Shown here in pieces: positions 16,799 to 25,123 of a DNA stretch of 64,000 nucleotides (positions within the stretch are counted from its first letter, which is position 1; the number at the start of each line of letters is the position of its first letter). The translations under genes were made by a program, and so were the position numbers. Source of the stretch: B10-G9 sp963712165 (GTDB lineage: Bacteria; Chloroflexota; Anaerolineae; Anaerolineales; UBA11858); the NCBI GenBank assembly GCA_963712165.1, contig CAVQGY010000003.1:434001-498000 (forward strand), in the 5' to 3' direction. The notes under the pieces are model-generated. The model was given only the letters and a program-made list of their open reading frames with translations, was not told the origin of the DNA and did no database searches.

Positions 16799-18442
16799 GT
16801 GTCTGAATCCATTAATCAAATTACTGCGGAATTCAAAAAATTTATTGATGATTTTCAGCCAACTGCGGGCGTGCAAAGTATGGGCAGTGTTATGGAGGCT
16901 GGTGATGGTATCGCCCTGGTCAACGGGCTATCAGATGTCCAGGCCCAGGAACTGGTCCAATTTGAAAACGGAGTCTTTGGAACGGCTTTTAACCTGGAGA
17001 AGGATACGGTAGGCGTGATCATCATGGGGGAATATGATCACATCATCGAGGGCATGGAAGTCCGTTCAACGAACCGAATTACATCAGTGCCCGTTGGTGA
17101 TGGCCTGATCGGTCGAGTGATCAATGCCATAGGCCAGCCCATTGATGGCAAAGGCGCCATCCGCAGCAGCGGATTTCGCCCGATTGAGGTAATAGCGCCA
17201 GGTGTTATTGAGCGCAAAGATGTCGATCAGCCGCTTCAGACGGGTATCAAAGCCATCGACTCCATGATCCCGATCGGCCGGGGACAGCGAGAATTGATCA
17301 TCGGCGACCGTCAGACTGGGAAGACTGCCATTGCGATGGACACGATCATAAACCAGAAAGGGAAAGATGTTATCTGTATCTATGTGGCGATCGGACAGAA
17401 AAAGGCAGGTATTGCCAGGACTGTAGCAATACTTGAGGAATTCGGGGCCATGGAGCATACTATTGTGATCTCTGCATCTGCTGAAGAACCCAGCGCGCTC
17501 CAGTACATCGCTCCCTACGCAGGCTGTGCGATCGGTGAAGAATTCATGGAGAACGGTCAGGACGCCTTGATTGTCTATGACGACCTTTCCAAACACGCCT
17601 GGTCATACCGCGAACTATCCCTGCTGCTCCGGCGCCCTCCAGGGCGAGAAGCATATCCGGGAGACTTGTTTTATCTGCATTCCCGCTTGCTGGAAAGAGC
17701 AGCAAGAATGGCCGATCACTTCGTGATCGTTGATGAGAAATTTTCCGACGACATGGCGGATGGATCCGACTCCCTCGATGGGAAGATCTACACCGGTCCC
17801 GTTGCCCATGATGATGCCAAGAAAGGCCTTCAAAAATTGGGCAAGGGAAAGATTGTCAAGGTCCGTGGATCAGGCGGATCGTTAACAGCACTGCCCATAA
17901 TTGAGACCTTGTTGGGGGACGTCTCAGCCTATGTCCCCACAAATGTGATATCGATCACAGATGGGCAGATCTATCTAGAAAATGACCTCTTCTATTCCGG
18001 TATCCGGCCTGCTATCAACGCCGGTATCTCTGTCTCACGAGTTGGAGGTGACGCTCAGATCAAGGCCATGAAACAGGTGGCAGGTCAGCTCCGCCTGGAT
18101 ATGGCTGCATTCCGTGAATTGGCGGCTTTCGCTCAATTTGGATCGGATCTTGATAAGGCAACCCAGGCGCGGCTGGATAGAGGACGCCGTCTGAGAGAAG
18201 TGCTCAAACAGCCTCAATTCTCACCAGTGCCGATTGCTAACCAGATCGTAGTTATCTATGCTGCCACAAAAGGATTTGCAGATCAGGTCAGCCTAACAGA
18301 TATGATCAATTGGGAGGAATCCCTGATTCAGTACGTCGAGAGCAGCCACCCCGATCTGCTTCAAGCCATTCTGGAAGAAAAACAGATCACCCCTGAAATT
18401 GAGGAGAGGTTGAAGTCTGCTCTGGGTGACTTTTCTTTTTAG
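16799..18442 (+). CDS. atpA: F1 ATP synthase subunit alpha with a long insertion
   Basis: Non-catalytic nucleotide-binding subunit of F1. Walker A GDRQTGKTAI and the arginine-finger motif SVSRVGG are intact. The 547 residues exceed the usual ~505-515: between LLERAA and SLTALP there are 58 residues, against 20 in E. coli and about 9 in Bacillus. The extra part (about residues 306-355) has DGKIYTGPVAHDDAKKGL. The start is GTG 16799, 4 nt after GGAGG; ATG 16772 has no Shine-Dalgarno. It opens an F1 operon, and no F0 or delta gene lies upstream, where ruvA ends 155 nt away. Confidence 0.95.
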   Translation: MSESINQITAEFKKFIDDFQPTAGVQSMGSVMEAGDGIALVNGLSDVQAQELVQFENGVFGTAFNLEKDTVGVIIMGEYDHIIEGMEVRSTNRITSVPVGDGLIGRVINAIGQPIDGKGAIRSSGFRPIEVIAPGVIERKDVDQPLQTGIKAIDSMIPIGRGQRELIIGDRQTGKTAIAMDTIINQKGKDVICIYVAIGQKKAGIARTVAILEEFGAMEHTIVISASAEEPSALQYIAPYAGCAIGEEFMENGQDALIVYDDLSKHAWSYRELSLLLRRPPGREAYPGDLFYLHSRLLERAARMADHFVIVDEKFSDDMADGSDSLDGKIYTGPVAHDDAKKGLQKLGKGKIVKVRGSGGSLTALPIIETLLGDVSAYVPTNVISITDGQIYLENDLFYSGIRPAINAGISVSRVGGDAQIKAMKQVAGQLRLDMAAFRELAAFAQFGSDLDKATQARLDRGRRLREVLKQPQFSPVPIANQIVVIYAATKGFADQVSLTDMINWEESLIQYVESSHPDLLQAILEEKQITPEIEERLKSALGDFSF

Positions 18443-18470
18443 GGGTAGACAAGGAACTGATAGATAATCC

Positions 18471-19355
18471 ATGGCTAATGCAAGAGAAGTTAAACAAAGG
18501 ATCAAAAGCGTCAAGAACATATCCCAGGTAACCCGGGCGCTTCAGGCCGTAAGTGCGAGCAAAGTACGCAAGGCAATCGATCAGCTTGAGGATACCAGGC
18601 CCTATTCGGTCAAAGCTTGGCAGGTCCTGCAGCATATTGCAGAACAACCGGACAGGGGTACCCTTCACCCGCTTTTGGAAAAACATGCCCAGGTGGATCG
18701 AATCCTTGCCATTGTAGTCAGCGGAGATAGGGGATTGGCAGGCGCCTATAATTCCAATATTATTCGCGCGGCGGAAGATTGGGCTACCAAGATCGAGGGT
18801 TCTGTAAAATATATAACCATCGGTAAGCGAGGAAGAGACCAGCTTCTACGCCGGGGGCGGGATATACTGGCAGAATTCAGCAACCTTCCACCTCAACCTT
18901 CTTACGTGGATATTTCTCCCATAGGTTATCTGGCAATTGATCAATTCCTTGATGATGAAGTGGATGAGGTGTATCTGATTTACACCCAATTCGTAAACCG
19001 CATGGTCCACAGGCCGATAGTAAAGAAACTTCTTCCGCTGGAAACCGATTTTGGGGGCCGTGTGAAAGAGTTTGAGGGAGAAGAACGACTGATAGGTGGA
19101 TATATATTTGAGCCTGATCAACGCTCCCTGCTTGAGGCGATCTTGCCTCGTTTTACTGTTCTCCAGGTATTCCATGCCATTATTGAATCCGTAGCCAGCG
19201 AACATTCGGCCAGGATGGTTGCTATGAAAAACGCAACGGATAACGCAACGGATCTGGCTGATGCGCTGCAGCTGGAATACAACAAAGCCCGCCAACAGGC
19301 AATCACCAATGAGATGCTTGACATTGCCGGCGGCGCAGAAGCGATCTCTAAATAG
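18471..19355 (+). CDS. atpG: F1 ATP synthase subunit gamma
   Basis: Central rotor shaft of F1. The N-terminal coiled coil starts MANAREVKQRIKSVKNISQVTRAL, the middle has VVSGDRGLAGAYNSNI, and the C-terminal helix has ARMVAMKNATDNATDLADAL, all typical. The 294-residue length is normal. It starts 28 nt after atpA and precedes atpD by 54 nt, in the conserved alpha-gamma-beta-epsilon order. Confidence 0.95.
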   Translation: MANAREVKQRIKSVKNISQVTRALQAVSASKVRKAIDQLEDTRPYSVKAWQVLQHIAEQPDRGTLHPLLEKHAQVDRILAIVVSGDRGLAGAYNSNIIRAAEDWATKIEGSVKYITIGKRGRDQLLRRGRDILAEFSNLPPQPSYVDISPIGYLAIDQFLDDEVDEVYLIYTQFVNRMVHRPIVKKLLPLETDFGGRVKEFEGEERLIGGYIFEPDQRSLLEAILPRFTVLQVFHAIIESVASEHSARMVAMKNATDNATDLADALQLEYNKARQQAITNEMLDIAGGAEAISK

Positions 19356-19409
19356 GATCGTTGAACTGATAGGTAAATAGATTGAACGTGAAAATGATTG
19401 GAGGGTGTA

Positions 19410-20804
19410 ATGACTGAAGCCAGCGGACGGATCATCGAGATAAAAGGTGGTGTGGTTGATGTGGTATTTCCTGTAGAAGATTTACCGAATATCTACGATG
19501 CCGTAGTAGTTAAAACTGATAGCGGAAAAGGCTTGGTGATGGAGGTGGAGAATCACCTTGGAGGTGGCGAGGTACGCTGTGTTGCCATGGGACCAACACC
19601 TGGACTGAAACGCGGGATGACGGTTATGACTACTGGAAATCCAATCATGGTCCCGGTCGGCGAGCAGGTGCTGGGTCGGATATTGAATGTGCTTGGTGAG
19701 CCGATTGATGGCCAGGGAGAGGTTATCTCAGACGTTTATTATCCCATCCACCGGCCAGCACCTACATTTGAGGAGCAATCAACATCAGTTGAGGTATTTG
19801 AAACTGGAATTAAGGCCATAGATCTGGTTGCTCCCTTTACTAAAGGTGGCAAAACAGGTGTTTTCGGCGGTGCAGGTGTTGGCAAGACAATTATTATCAT
19901 GGAGCTGATCCGTTCGGTGGCCACTGAACATGAAGGGAACTCTGTTTTTGCCGGCGTGGGAGAACGCACCCGGGAAGGCACCCAGCTGTACAGGGAAATG
20001 CTTGAATCCGGTGTGATGAAGGATACCGTGATGGTCTTCGGGCAGATGAATGAGCCACCTGGACCGCGCTTGCGCGTAGCCCTTACCGGACTGGCAGTGG
20101 CTGAGAAGTTCAGGGATGAAGGCCGGGATGTATTGATGTTTATTGACAATATCTTCCGTTTCAGTTTAGCGGGTGCTGAAGTATCTGCATTGCTGGGCAG
20201 GATGCCATCTGCCGTGGGATACCAGCCCACATTGGCTACTGAGATGGGCAACCTGCAGGAAAGGATAACCAGTACCAAAACAGGTTCAATTACTTCTATG
20301 CAGGCCATTTACGTTCCAGCAGATGACTATTCCGATCCTGCACCTGTCGCAACCTTTACACATTTGGATGCGACCATTGCCCTGGAGCGCTCCATCGTAG
20401 AGAAAGGGATTTACCCGGCAGTGGATCCGCTTACCTCCACATCCCGGATCCTCGATCCTATTATTGTAGGAGTGGAACATTACCAAACAGCACGGCGAGT
20501 TCAGGAAGTCCTCCAGAAGTATAAGGACCTTCAGGATATTATTGCCATTCTGGGTATGGATGAACTTTCCGAGGATGACAAAATTGCCGTTTCACGGGCC
20601 CGGAAGGTTGAGCGTTTCTTCTCACAACCGATGTTTGTGGCTGAACAGTTCACTAACTTGCCTGGAAAATATGTGCCCATCAAAGAAACTATCCGGGGAT
20701 TCAGCGAAATCCTGGACGGCAAATATGATCATCTCCCTGAAGATGCATTCATGCTGGTGGGAACGATTGATGAAGCAGTTGAAAAAGCTGAAAGGCTTGG
20801 CTGA
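19410..20804 (+). CDS. atpD: F1 ATP synthase subunit beta
   Basis: Catalytic subunit of F1. It has Walker A GGAGVGKT (about residue 152), the catalytic Glu in AGVGERTREG, and the Walker B/DELSEED region, here as ILGMDELSEDDK. ATG 19410 (MTEASGRIIEIKGG) has GGAGGG at 4 nt; a start at 19398 would overlap that ribosome site. 464 residues, the normal size. A catalytic beta in a complete alpha-gamma-beta-epsilon set implies a working F1, although the membrane F0 part must be encoded elsewhere. Confidence 0.97.
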   Translation: MTEASGRIIEIKGGVVDVVFPVEDLPNIYDAVVVKTDSGKGLVMEVENHLGGGEVRCVAMGPTPGLKRGMTVMTTGNPIMVPVGEQVLGRILNVLGEPIDGQGEVISDVYYPIHRPAPTFEEQSTSVEVFETGIKAIDLVAPFTKGGKTGVFGGAGVGKTIIIMELIRSVATEHEGNSVFAGVGERTREGTQLYREMLESGVMKDTVMVFGQMNEPPGPRLRVALTGLAVAEKFRDEGRDVLMFIDNIFRFSLAGAEVSALLGRMPSAVGYQPTLATEMGNLQERITSTKTGSITSMQAIYVPADDYSDPAPVATFTHLDATIALERSIVEKGIYPAVDPLTSTSRILDPIIVGVEHYQTARRVQEVLQKYKDLQDIIAILGMDELSEDDKIAVSRARKVERFFSQPMFVAEQFTNLPGKYVPIKETIRGFSEILDGKYDHLPEDAFMLVGTIDEAVEKAERLG

Positions 20805-20821
20805 AATTAGGAGCAGGTATT

Positions 20822-21271
20822 ATGCCTATCCGTTGTGAAATTGTCTCCCAGGATCGATTGGTTTATGAAGGCGATGCTGATATCGTTATCGTACCTGGCG
20901 CCCTGGGCGAAATGGGAATCTTGCCCGGTCATGCTCCCCTGCTATCGGCTTTGGATATGGGCGTGATCCGGGTAAAAGCGGATCAAAAGGAAGAAGTCTT
21001 TACCGTTACAGGTGGTTTTATTGAAGTGCAGCCGGATATTGTCACAATTATGGCAGACGCGGCTGAAAATGTAGCAGAAATCGATGTGGATAGAGCTCAG
21101 CAGGCGATGGAGAGAGCTCAAAGGTTGCTGGAAGAATACAGCGAGGATGATACAGAAAATTACATCCGTATTCAGGCAGCTCTCCGCCGATCCAATTTGC
21201 GACTGAAAACTGTGGACCACTACCGCAGAAGAGGACAGCGTTCCAGGCCACCTGGAATGGGATCGACCTGA
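20822..21271 (+). CDS. atpC: F1 ATP synthase subunit epsilon
   Basis: Rotor-stalk subunit that regulates F1. The N-terminal beta sandwich includes IVPGALGEMGILPGHAPLLSAL and GGFIEVQPDIVTIMADAAE; the C-terminal helical hairpin (about 85-149) is longer and more basic than usual, ending in HYRRRGQRSRPPGM. 149 residues. The next gene, an MreB-like protein, begins only 10 nt after the stop, so the two are almost certainly cotranscribed. Confidence 0.93.
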   Translation: MPIRCEIVSQDRLVYEGDADIVIVPGALGEMGILPGHAPLLSALDMGVIRVKADQKEEVFTVTGGFIEVQPDIVTIMADAAENVAEIDVDRAQQAMERAQRLLEEYSEDDTENYIRIQAALRRSNLRLKTVDHYRRRGQRSRPPGMGST

Positions 21272-21281
21272 CAGGCAATCT

Positions 21282-22292
21282 ATGGCATTATTCTCACAGG
21301 ATTTTGGGATAGACTTAGGCACCTATTACACCATGATCGCAGAAGAAGGGGTCCTTCTCGATCGTGCGCCGACTGTAGCGGCTATTGCCATAGATGAACA
21401 AAAAATCGTTGAGTTTGGCCAGGCTGCCAAAGATATGTATGGTCGAGTGCCAGACTCCCTTGAAATAGCGCACCCCCTTCAGCATGGCGTGATCGCGGAT
21501 TTTGAAGTGACCATGAAACTGCTGGAGCGGATGATAAAAAAAGTAACTGGTCCAATCAGGTTATTTCATCCCCGGATCATGGTTACCGTACCCTACGGGG
21601 TGACCAGCGTTGAAAGCAGGGCTGTCCAAGAAGCAGTCCTGGAAGCTGGCGCTCGTGAGGTCTTCTTGATTCCTCAACCCCTGGCAGCTGCGATAGGAAT
21701 CGATCTGCCTATCAATACACCCACCGGTAATATGATCTTGAATATGGGTGGCGGCGCTACACAAGCAGCGGTCTTGGCGATGTTTGGAGTCGTTTCCGCT
21801 GGCACGCTGCGCAAGGGAGGAGCAGATTTTGATGATGCCATCGCGACTTATGTCCGTCGTAAATATGGCTTGGTCATTGCACAGCCAACAGCGGAGCGTA
21901 TTAAACTGGAAATCGGCGCAGCTGTGCCAATGGACAGCAAAGCGGGGATCGAGGTCCAGGGCCAGGATCAAGTAACTGGCCTGCCGCAGCCGCTGACTCT
22001 GACAACTGATGAAGTGGTCGAAGCGCTTCAACCTCCTCTCAAGGAGATAGTGGAGATGACCAGGCGAGTCCTTGAAAAAACTCCCCCCGAACTCGTATCA
22101 GATATTATTGATAGGGGAATTGCCCTCTGCGGGGGATCCGCTCTTCTGCCCGGGATGGAAAAATTCCTCACCAAGGAGCTTGGCGTTCCGACTTATCTGG
22201 TGGATAATCCGACCACTTGTGTTGTGGAAGGAGCTTCCCGAGCCTTTGCACCCGCAATCTTCCCAAAGATCAGGCGCAGTCTTTATTCTTAA
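21282..22292 (+). CDS. Divergent MreB-like actin homologue with altered nucleotide site
   Basis: A 336-residue MreB-family protein; the fold is clear from GIDLGT, AERIKLEIG, PPELVSDIIDRGIALCGG and the C-terminus. Usual MreB builds filaments that guide wall synthesis. Here active-site residues differ from E. coli MreB: the EEP motif is Pro131-Gln132-Pro133, DIGGGTTE is NMGGGATQ (Asn154, Ala159, Gln161), and DLGTANT is DLGTYYT. Loss of these acidic residues suggests weak or absent ATP hydrolysis, although the glycines for nucleotide binding remain. It is cotranscribed with the F1 genes and is not followed by mreC or mreD. It may be a scaffold or regulatory paralogue. Confidence 0.85.
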   Translation: MALFSQDFGIDLGTYYTMIAEEGVLLDRAPTVAAIAIDEQKIVEFGQAAKDMYGRVPDSLEIAHPLQHGVIADFEVTMKLLERMIKKVTGPIRLFHPRIMVTVPYGVTSVESRAVQEAVLEAGAREVFLIPQPLAAAIGIDLPINTPTGNMILNMGGGATQAAVLAMFGVVSAGTLRKGGADFDDAIATYVRRKYGLVIAQPTAERIKLEIGAAVPMDSKAGIEVQGQDQVTGLPQPLTLTTDEVVEALQPPLKEIVEMTRRVLEKTPPELVSDIIDRGIALCGGSALLPGMEKFLTKELGVPTYLVDNPTTCVVEGASRAFAPAIFPKIRRSLYS

Positions 22293-22314
22293 TCCAGAGC
22301 AAGATCTAAAAAAA

Positions 22315-22340
22315 AACCGCATGCCTGATAGGATGCGGTT
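22315..22340. terminator. Bidirectional terminator between mreB-like gene and rex
   Basis: AACCGCAT (22315-22322) pairs with ATGCGGTT (22333-22340), and CCT/AGG can extend it inside the loop. An A-run precedes it, serving as the U-run of rex on the minus strand. On the plus side the tract is only TTTCCTTG-like. Confidence 0.8.
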
Positions 22341-22361
22341 TCCTTGTTATTAAAGGAAGGG

Positions 22362-22979
22362 CTACTTCAGAAAATAGCTTAATTTTTGAAGATGGACTGA
22401 GGGATCGATGTGTTCGATCTGTACGCCATCAGGTGTTTTGATATAAATGGGTGCATAATTCAGAATTGCGGTTATTCCAACCTCGACCAGGTCATCAATC
22501 ACGTGTTGGGCATCTTCTGCTGGAATCGCGAGGACTGCGATCTGGATATTATTCTCAGCCACAAAATCGCACATTTCCAGAATGTTTTTGACAACAAGGT
22601 TCCCTATTGTCTTGCCGATTTTTTCCGGATCCTTGTCAAAGATAGCGGATACTTTAAAACCCCGATTTGAGAAACCTTTATAACGGGCCAGTCCGCTACC
22701 CAGGTCTCCCGCACCAATTACGATCATGTCCCAGATGACATCTGTGTTGAGGATCTGGTTCAATTCATTAACCAAAAAATCAATTTCATAACCTTTGCCC
22801 CGTTTTCCCAGCTCGCCAAAGTGCGAGAGATCCTTTCTGATCTGAGCGGCTGAGATATCCAGCAATTTACCCAGTTCTCGTGAGGAAGCATAGGTAAAGC
22901 CTTCTTTTTGGAGACGATTTAAGGCTCGGAGGTAAAGGGGCAGTCTACCAATAATGATGCGGGGAATTTGTCTTGTCAT
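22362..22979 (-). CDS. rex: Redox-sensing transcriptional repressor Rex
   Basis: Dimeric repressor that senses the NADH/NAD+ ratio and controls fermentation and respiration genes. The N-terminal winged helix contains SSRELGKLLDISAAQIRKDL, and the Rossmann domain starts at VIGAGDLGSGLARY. I place the start at ATG 22979 (MTRQIPRIII), giving 205 residues, the usual size; a longer frame adds 32 hydrophobic residues. It is convergent with the mreB-like gene and divergent from obg. I found no TTGTGAA-type Rex box in the 220-nt upstream gap. Confidence 0.94.
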   Translation of the reverse strand: MTRQIPRIIIGRLPLYLRALNRLQKEGFTYASSRELGKLLDISAAQIRKDLSHFGELGKRGKGYEIDFLVNELNQILNTDVIWDMIVIGAGDLGSGLARYKGFSNRGFKVSAIFDKDPEKIGKTIGNLVVKNILEMCDFVAENNIQIAVLAIPAEDAQHVIDDLVEVGITAILNYAPIYIKTPDGVQIEHIDPSVHLQKLSYFLK

Positions 22980-23075
22980 TTGGATTCCAATAAAAGCATA
23001 TTTAACGGTTAAGATATCTATGAGTTTTATGATAAGTTTTCCAATTTTACCATAACATAGCCTGATTAGTGCCAA

Positions 23076-23084
23076 TGGTATAAT
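23076..23084 (+). promoter_or_regulatory. Extended -10 promoter of obg-nadD
   Basis: TGGTATAAT matches TGnTATAAT, with the transcript leader about 110 nt to the obg ATG. The imperfect inverted repeat TTAAC-G-GTTAA at 23002-23012 lies about 60 nt upstream, nearer rex. Confidence 0.5.
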
Positions 23085-23199
23085 AGCCTGAAACTCACTG
23101 CGATTGATAGTCGCTGATTACCCTTGGTTATACTGAGAAAACGATCTGCATATATATCTAAAGGGGTATGCGGGTACGCTTTCTTGAGATTGGATTCTT

Positions 23200-24477
23200 A
23201 TGTATTTTGACGAAGTGATAATTGAAGTCTCCGGAGGAAAAGGTGGCGATGGCGTGATCCAATTCCGCCGCGAAAAATATGTTCCACGAGGTGGACCAGA
23301 TGGTGGAGACGGCGGCCATGGTGGAAATATTGTCTTGGTAGTGGATCAGCATCATAATACGCTATCTGATCTCAGGCATCAGAAGTATTTCAAAGCTGCC
23401 GATGGTTCTAGGGGGAAAAACAAGAACCAAACCGGTGCGTCAGGTGATGACCTGATCATCAAGGTTCCCCAGGGCACGATGGTCTTTGATCAAAACACGG
23501 GATTGATCTTGGGCGATCTGGTTGATGTAGACCAGCGATTGGTTGTCTGCAAAGGCGGACGAGGTGGAAGGGGAAACGCACGGTTTAAGACATCTACGAA
23601 CAAAACTCCCCGATTGGCAGAAAAGGGGGAGCCGCCGGAAGAACGGAGCATACGACTTGAATTGAAGCTGATAGCCGATGTCGGGATCATTGGTGTTCCG
23701 AATGCTGGAAAATCCACCTTGCTTTCTGTGATAAGCAATGCAAAACCGAAGATCGCGCCCTATCCTTTCACTACTCTGCAACCCAATTTAGGTGTCGTTG
23801 AATTGGAGCATGATTTGCAGATGGTTATGGCAGATATACCCGGTTTGATTGAAGGTGCTCACCGCGGAGAAGGCCTGGGCCATGATTTCCTGAGGCATAT
23901 TCAGCGAACTCGTGTTTTAATTCATCTTCTGGATGGCACTGCGCAGGACCCGTTCCTTGATTTGGCTCAAATCAATTCCGAACTTGCTTTATTTGATCCA
24001 ACTCTGAGTAAAAAACCCCAACTAGTAGTCTTGAATAAGATGGATTTACCTGAGGTAAGGGCTAAATGGCCAGACCTCGAGAAAAAGCTGCGCCAGAAAG
24101 GGTATAAGGATATCCACTCAATCTCAGCAATTACCAGGGATGGGATCACACCCATTCTATATCGGGCGGCTCAGCTGTTGGCGGAAACTCCGGAGTACGA
24201 CTATAGTCCAGAGTTGGCAGAGAACGAAATGCCAGTATACACGCTTGAGAGCGATCCGCAAGATTTTCTGATCTTAAAAACAGACAGGGGATGGCGGATA
24301 TCTGGAAAAGGACTTGAACGGGCCGCGGCCATGACATATTGGGAGCATTTTCAATCTATCCGGCGCTTCCAGAAAATACTGGAGGTTATGGGTGTGGATC
24401 AGGCTCTGCGGGAAGCTGGTGTAGAACCGGGGGATATTGTCATGATCGGCGAGCACGAATTGGAATGGGAAGAATGA
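23200..24477 (+). CDS. obgE: GTPase Obg
   Basis: Ribosome-associated GTPase essential for 50S maturation and stress control. The glycine-rich Obg fold (residues 1-158) starts with YFDEVIIEVSGGKGGDG. The G domain has G1 GVPNAGKST, G3 DIPGLIEGAHRGEGLG and G4 NKMD. A C-terminal OCT domain ends with PGDIVMIGEHELEWEE. 425 residues is typical. The TGA stop overlaps the nadD ATG (ATGA), so the two are translationally coupled. Confidence 0.97.
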   Translation: MYFDEVIIEVSGGKGGDGVIQFRREKYVPRGGPDGGDGGHGGNIVLVVDQHHNTLSDLRHQKYFKAADGSRGKNKNQTGASGDDLIIKVPQGTMVFDQNTGLILGDLVDVDQRLVVCKGGRGGRGNARFKTSTNKTPRLAEKGEPPEERSIRLELKLIADVGIIGVPNAGKSTLLSVISNAKPKIAPYPFTTLQPNLGVVELEHDLQMVMADIPGLIEGAHRGEGLGHDFLRHIQRTRVLIHLLDGTAQDPFLDLAQINSELALFDPTLSKKPQLVVLNKMDLPEVRAKWPDLEKKLRQKGYKDIHSISAITRDGITPILYRAAQLLAETPEYDYSPELAENEMPVYTLESDPQDFLILKTDRGWRISGKGLERAAAMTYWEHFQSIRRFQKILEVMGVDQALREAGVEPGDIVMIGEHELEWEE

Positions 24478-25082
24478 GTGAACACCAGAAAATGGGCTAT
24501 ATTGGTGGCACTTTCGACCCACCACATCTTGGCCATGAAATGCTGGCCAGGGAGGCTTTCTGCCAGCTCGGCCTGGATGCCGTGATGTGGCTGATCACAC
24601 CAGACCCTCCTCATAAAACCGATCAAACGATCACTCCTCTGAAATACCGGCTGGACATGCTCAGACTGGTCACTGACAGGTATGAGGAATTCCAAATCTC
24701 CAAGGTTGATCTGGACCGCTCACCACCTTATTATGCGGCGGATACAGTTGAGCTAATTAAGAATGAGCAGCCTGCAGTGGATCTGGTGTATATCATCGGC
24801 GAGGATTCCCTGGAGGATCTACCTGATTGGCATCAGCCAGGACGATTTTTAGCAGCTGTTGACCAGCTAGCTGTGGCTCCCAGACCTGGGAGCAGCGCAA
24901 ATCTGTTGAGCTTGGACAAGCAATTACCCGGGTTGAAAGAGAAGACTGTCTACCTGAAGGATATATTGGTGGAGATATCATCCAGTTTGATACGTTCAAG
25001 AATTAAAGCAGGGATAGGGCACAATCACTTTTTGATCCCGGAAGTTTCTGCTTATATAAAAGAGAAACAGTTATACCGGTAG
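24474..25082 (+). CDS. nadD: Nicotinate-nucleotide adenylyltransferase
   Basis: Adenylates nicotinate mononucleotide in NAD synthesis. The nucleotidyltransferase motif GGTFDPPHLGH is at residues 9-19 and ISSSLIRSRI at about 163-172. ATG 24474 overlaps the obg stop by four bases and gives 202 residues, the normal size; a frame starting earlier is only the obg region in another frame. Obg-NadD pairing is common in bacteria. Confidence 0.95.
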   Translation: MSEHQKMGYIGGTFDPPHLGHEMLAREAFCQLGLDAVMWLITPDPPHKTDQTITPLKYRLDMLRLVTDRYEEFQISKVDLDRSPPYYAADTVELIKNEQPAVDLVYIIGEDSLEDLPDWHQPGRFLAAVDQLAVAPRPGSSANLLSLDKQLPGLKEKTVYLKDILVEISSSLIRSRIKAGIGHNHFLIPEVSAYIKEKQLYR

Positions 25083-25123
25083 AAAAAGCCTAGATAAGAG
25101 TTATGTGGATTGGAGTGCTTATC

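Noticed and set aside
22980..23199. Rex operator in the rex/obg gap, and the repeat TTAAC-G-GTTAA at 23002-23012
   Set aside because: The repeat does not match the TTGTGAA-N6-TTCACAA or GTTAA-N4-TTAAC patterns and is too short to call.
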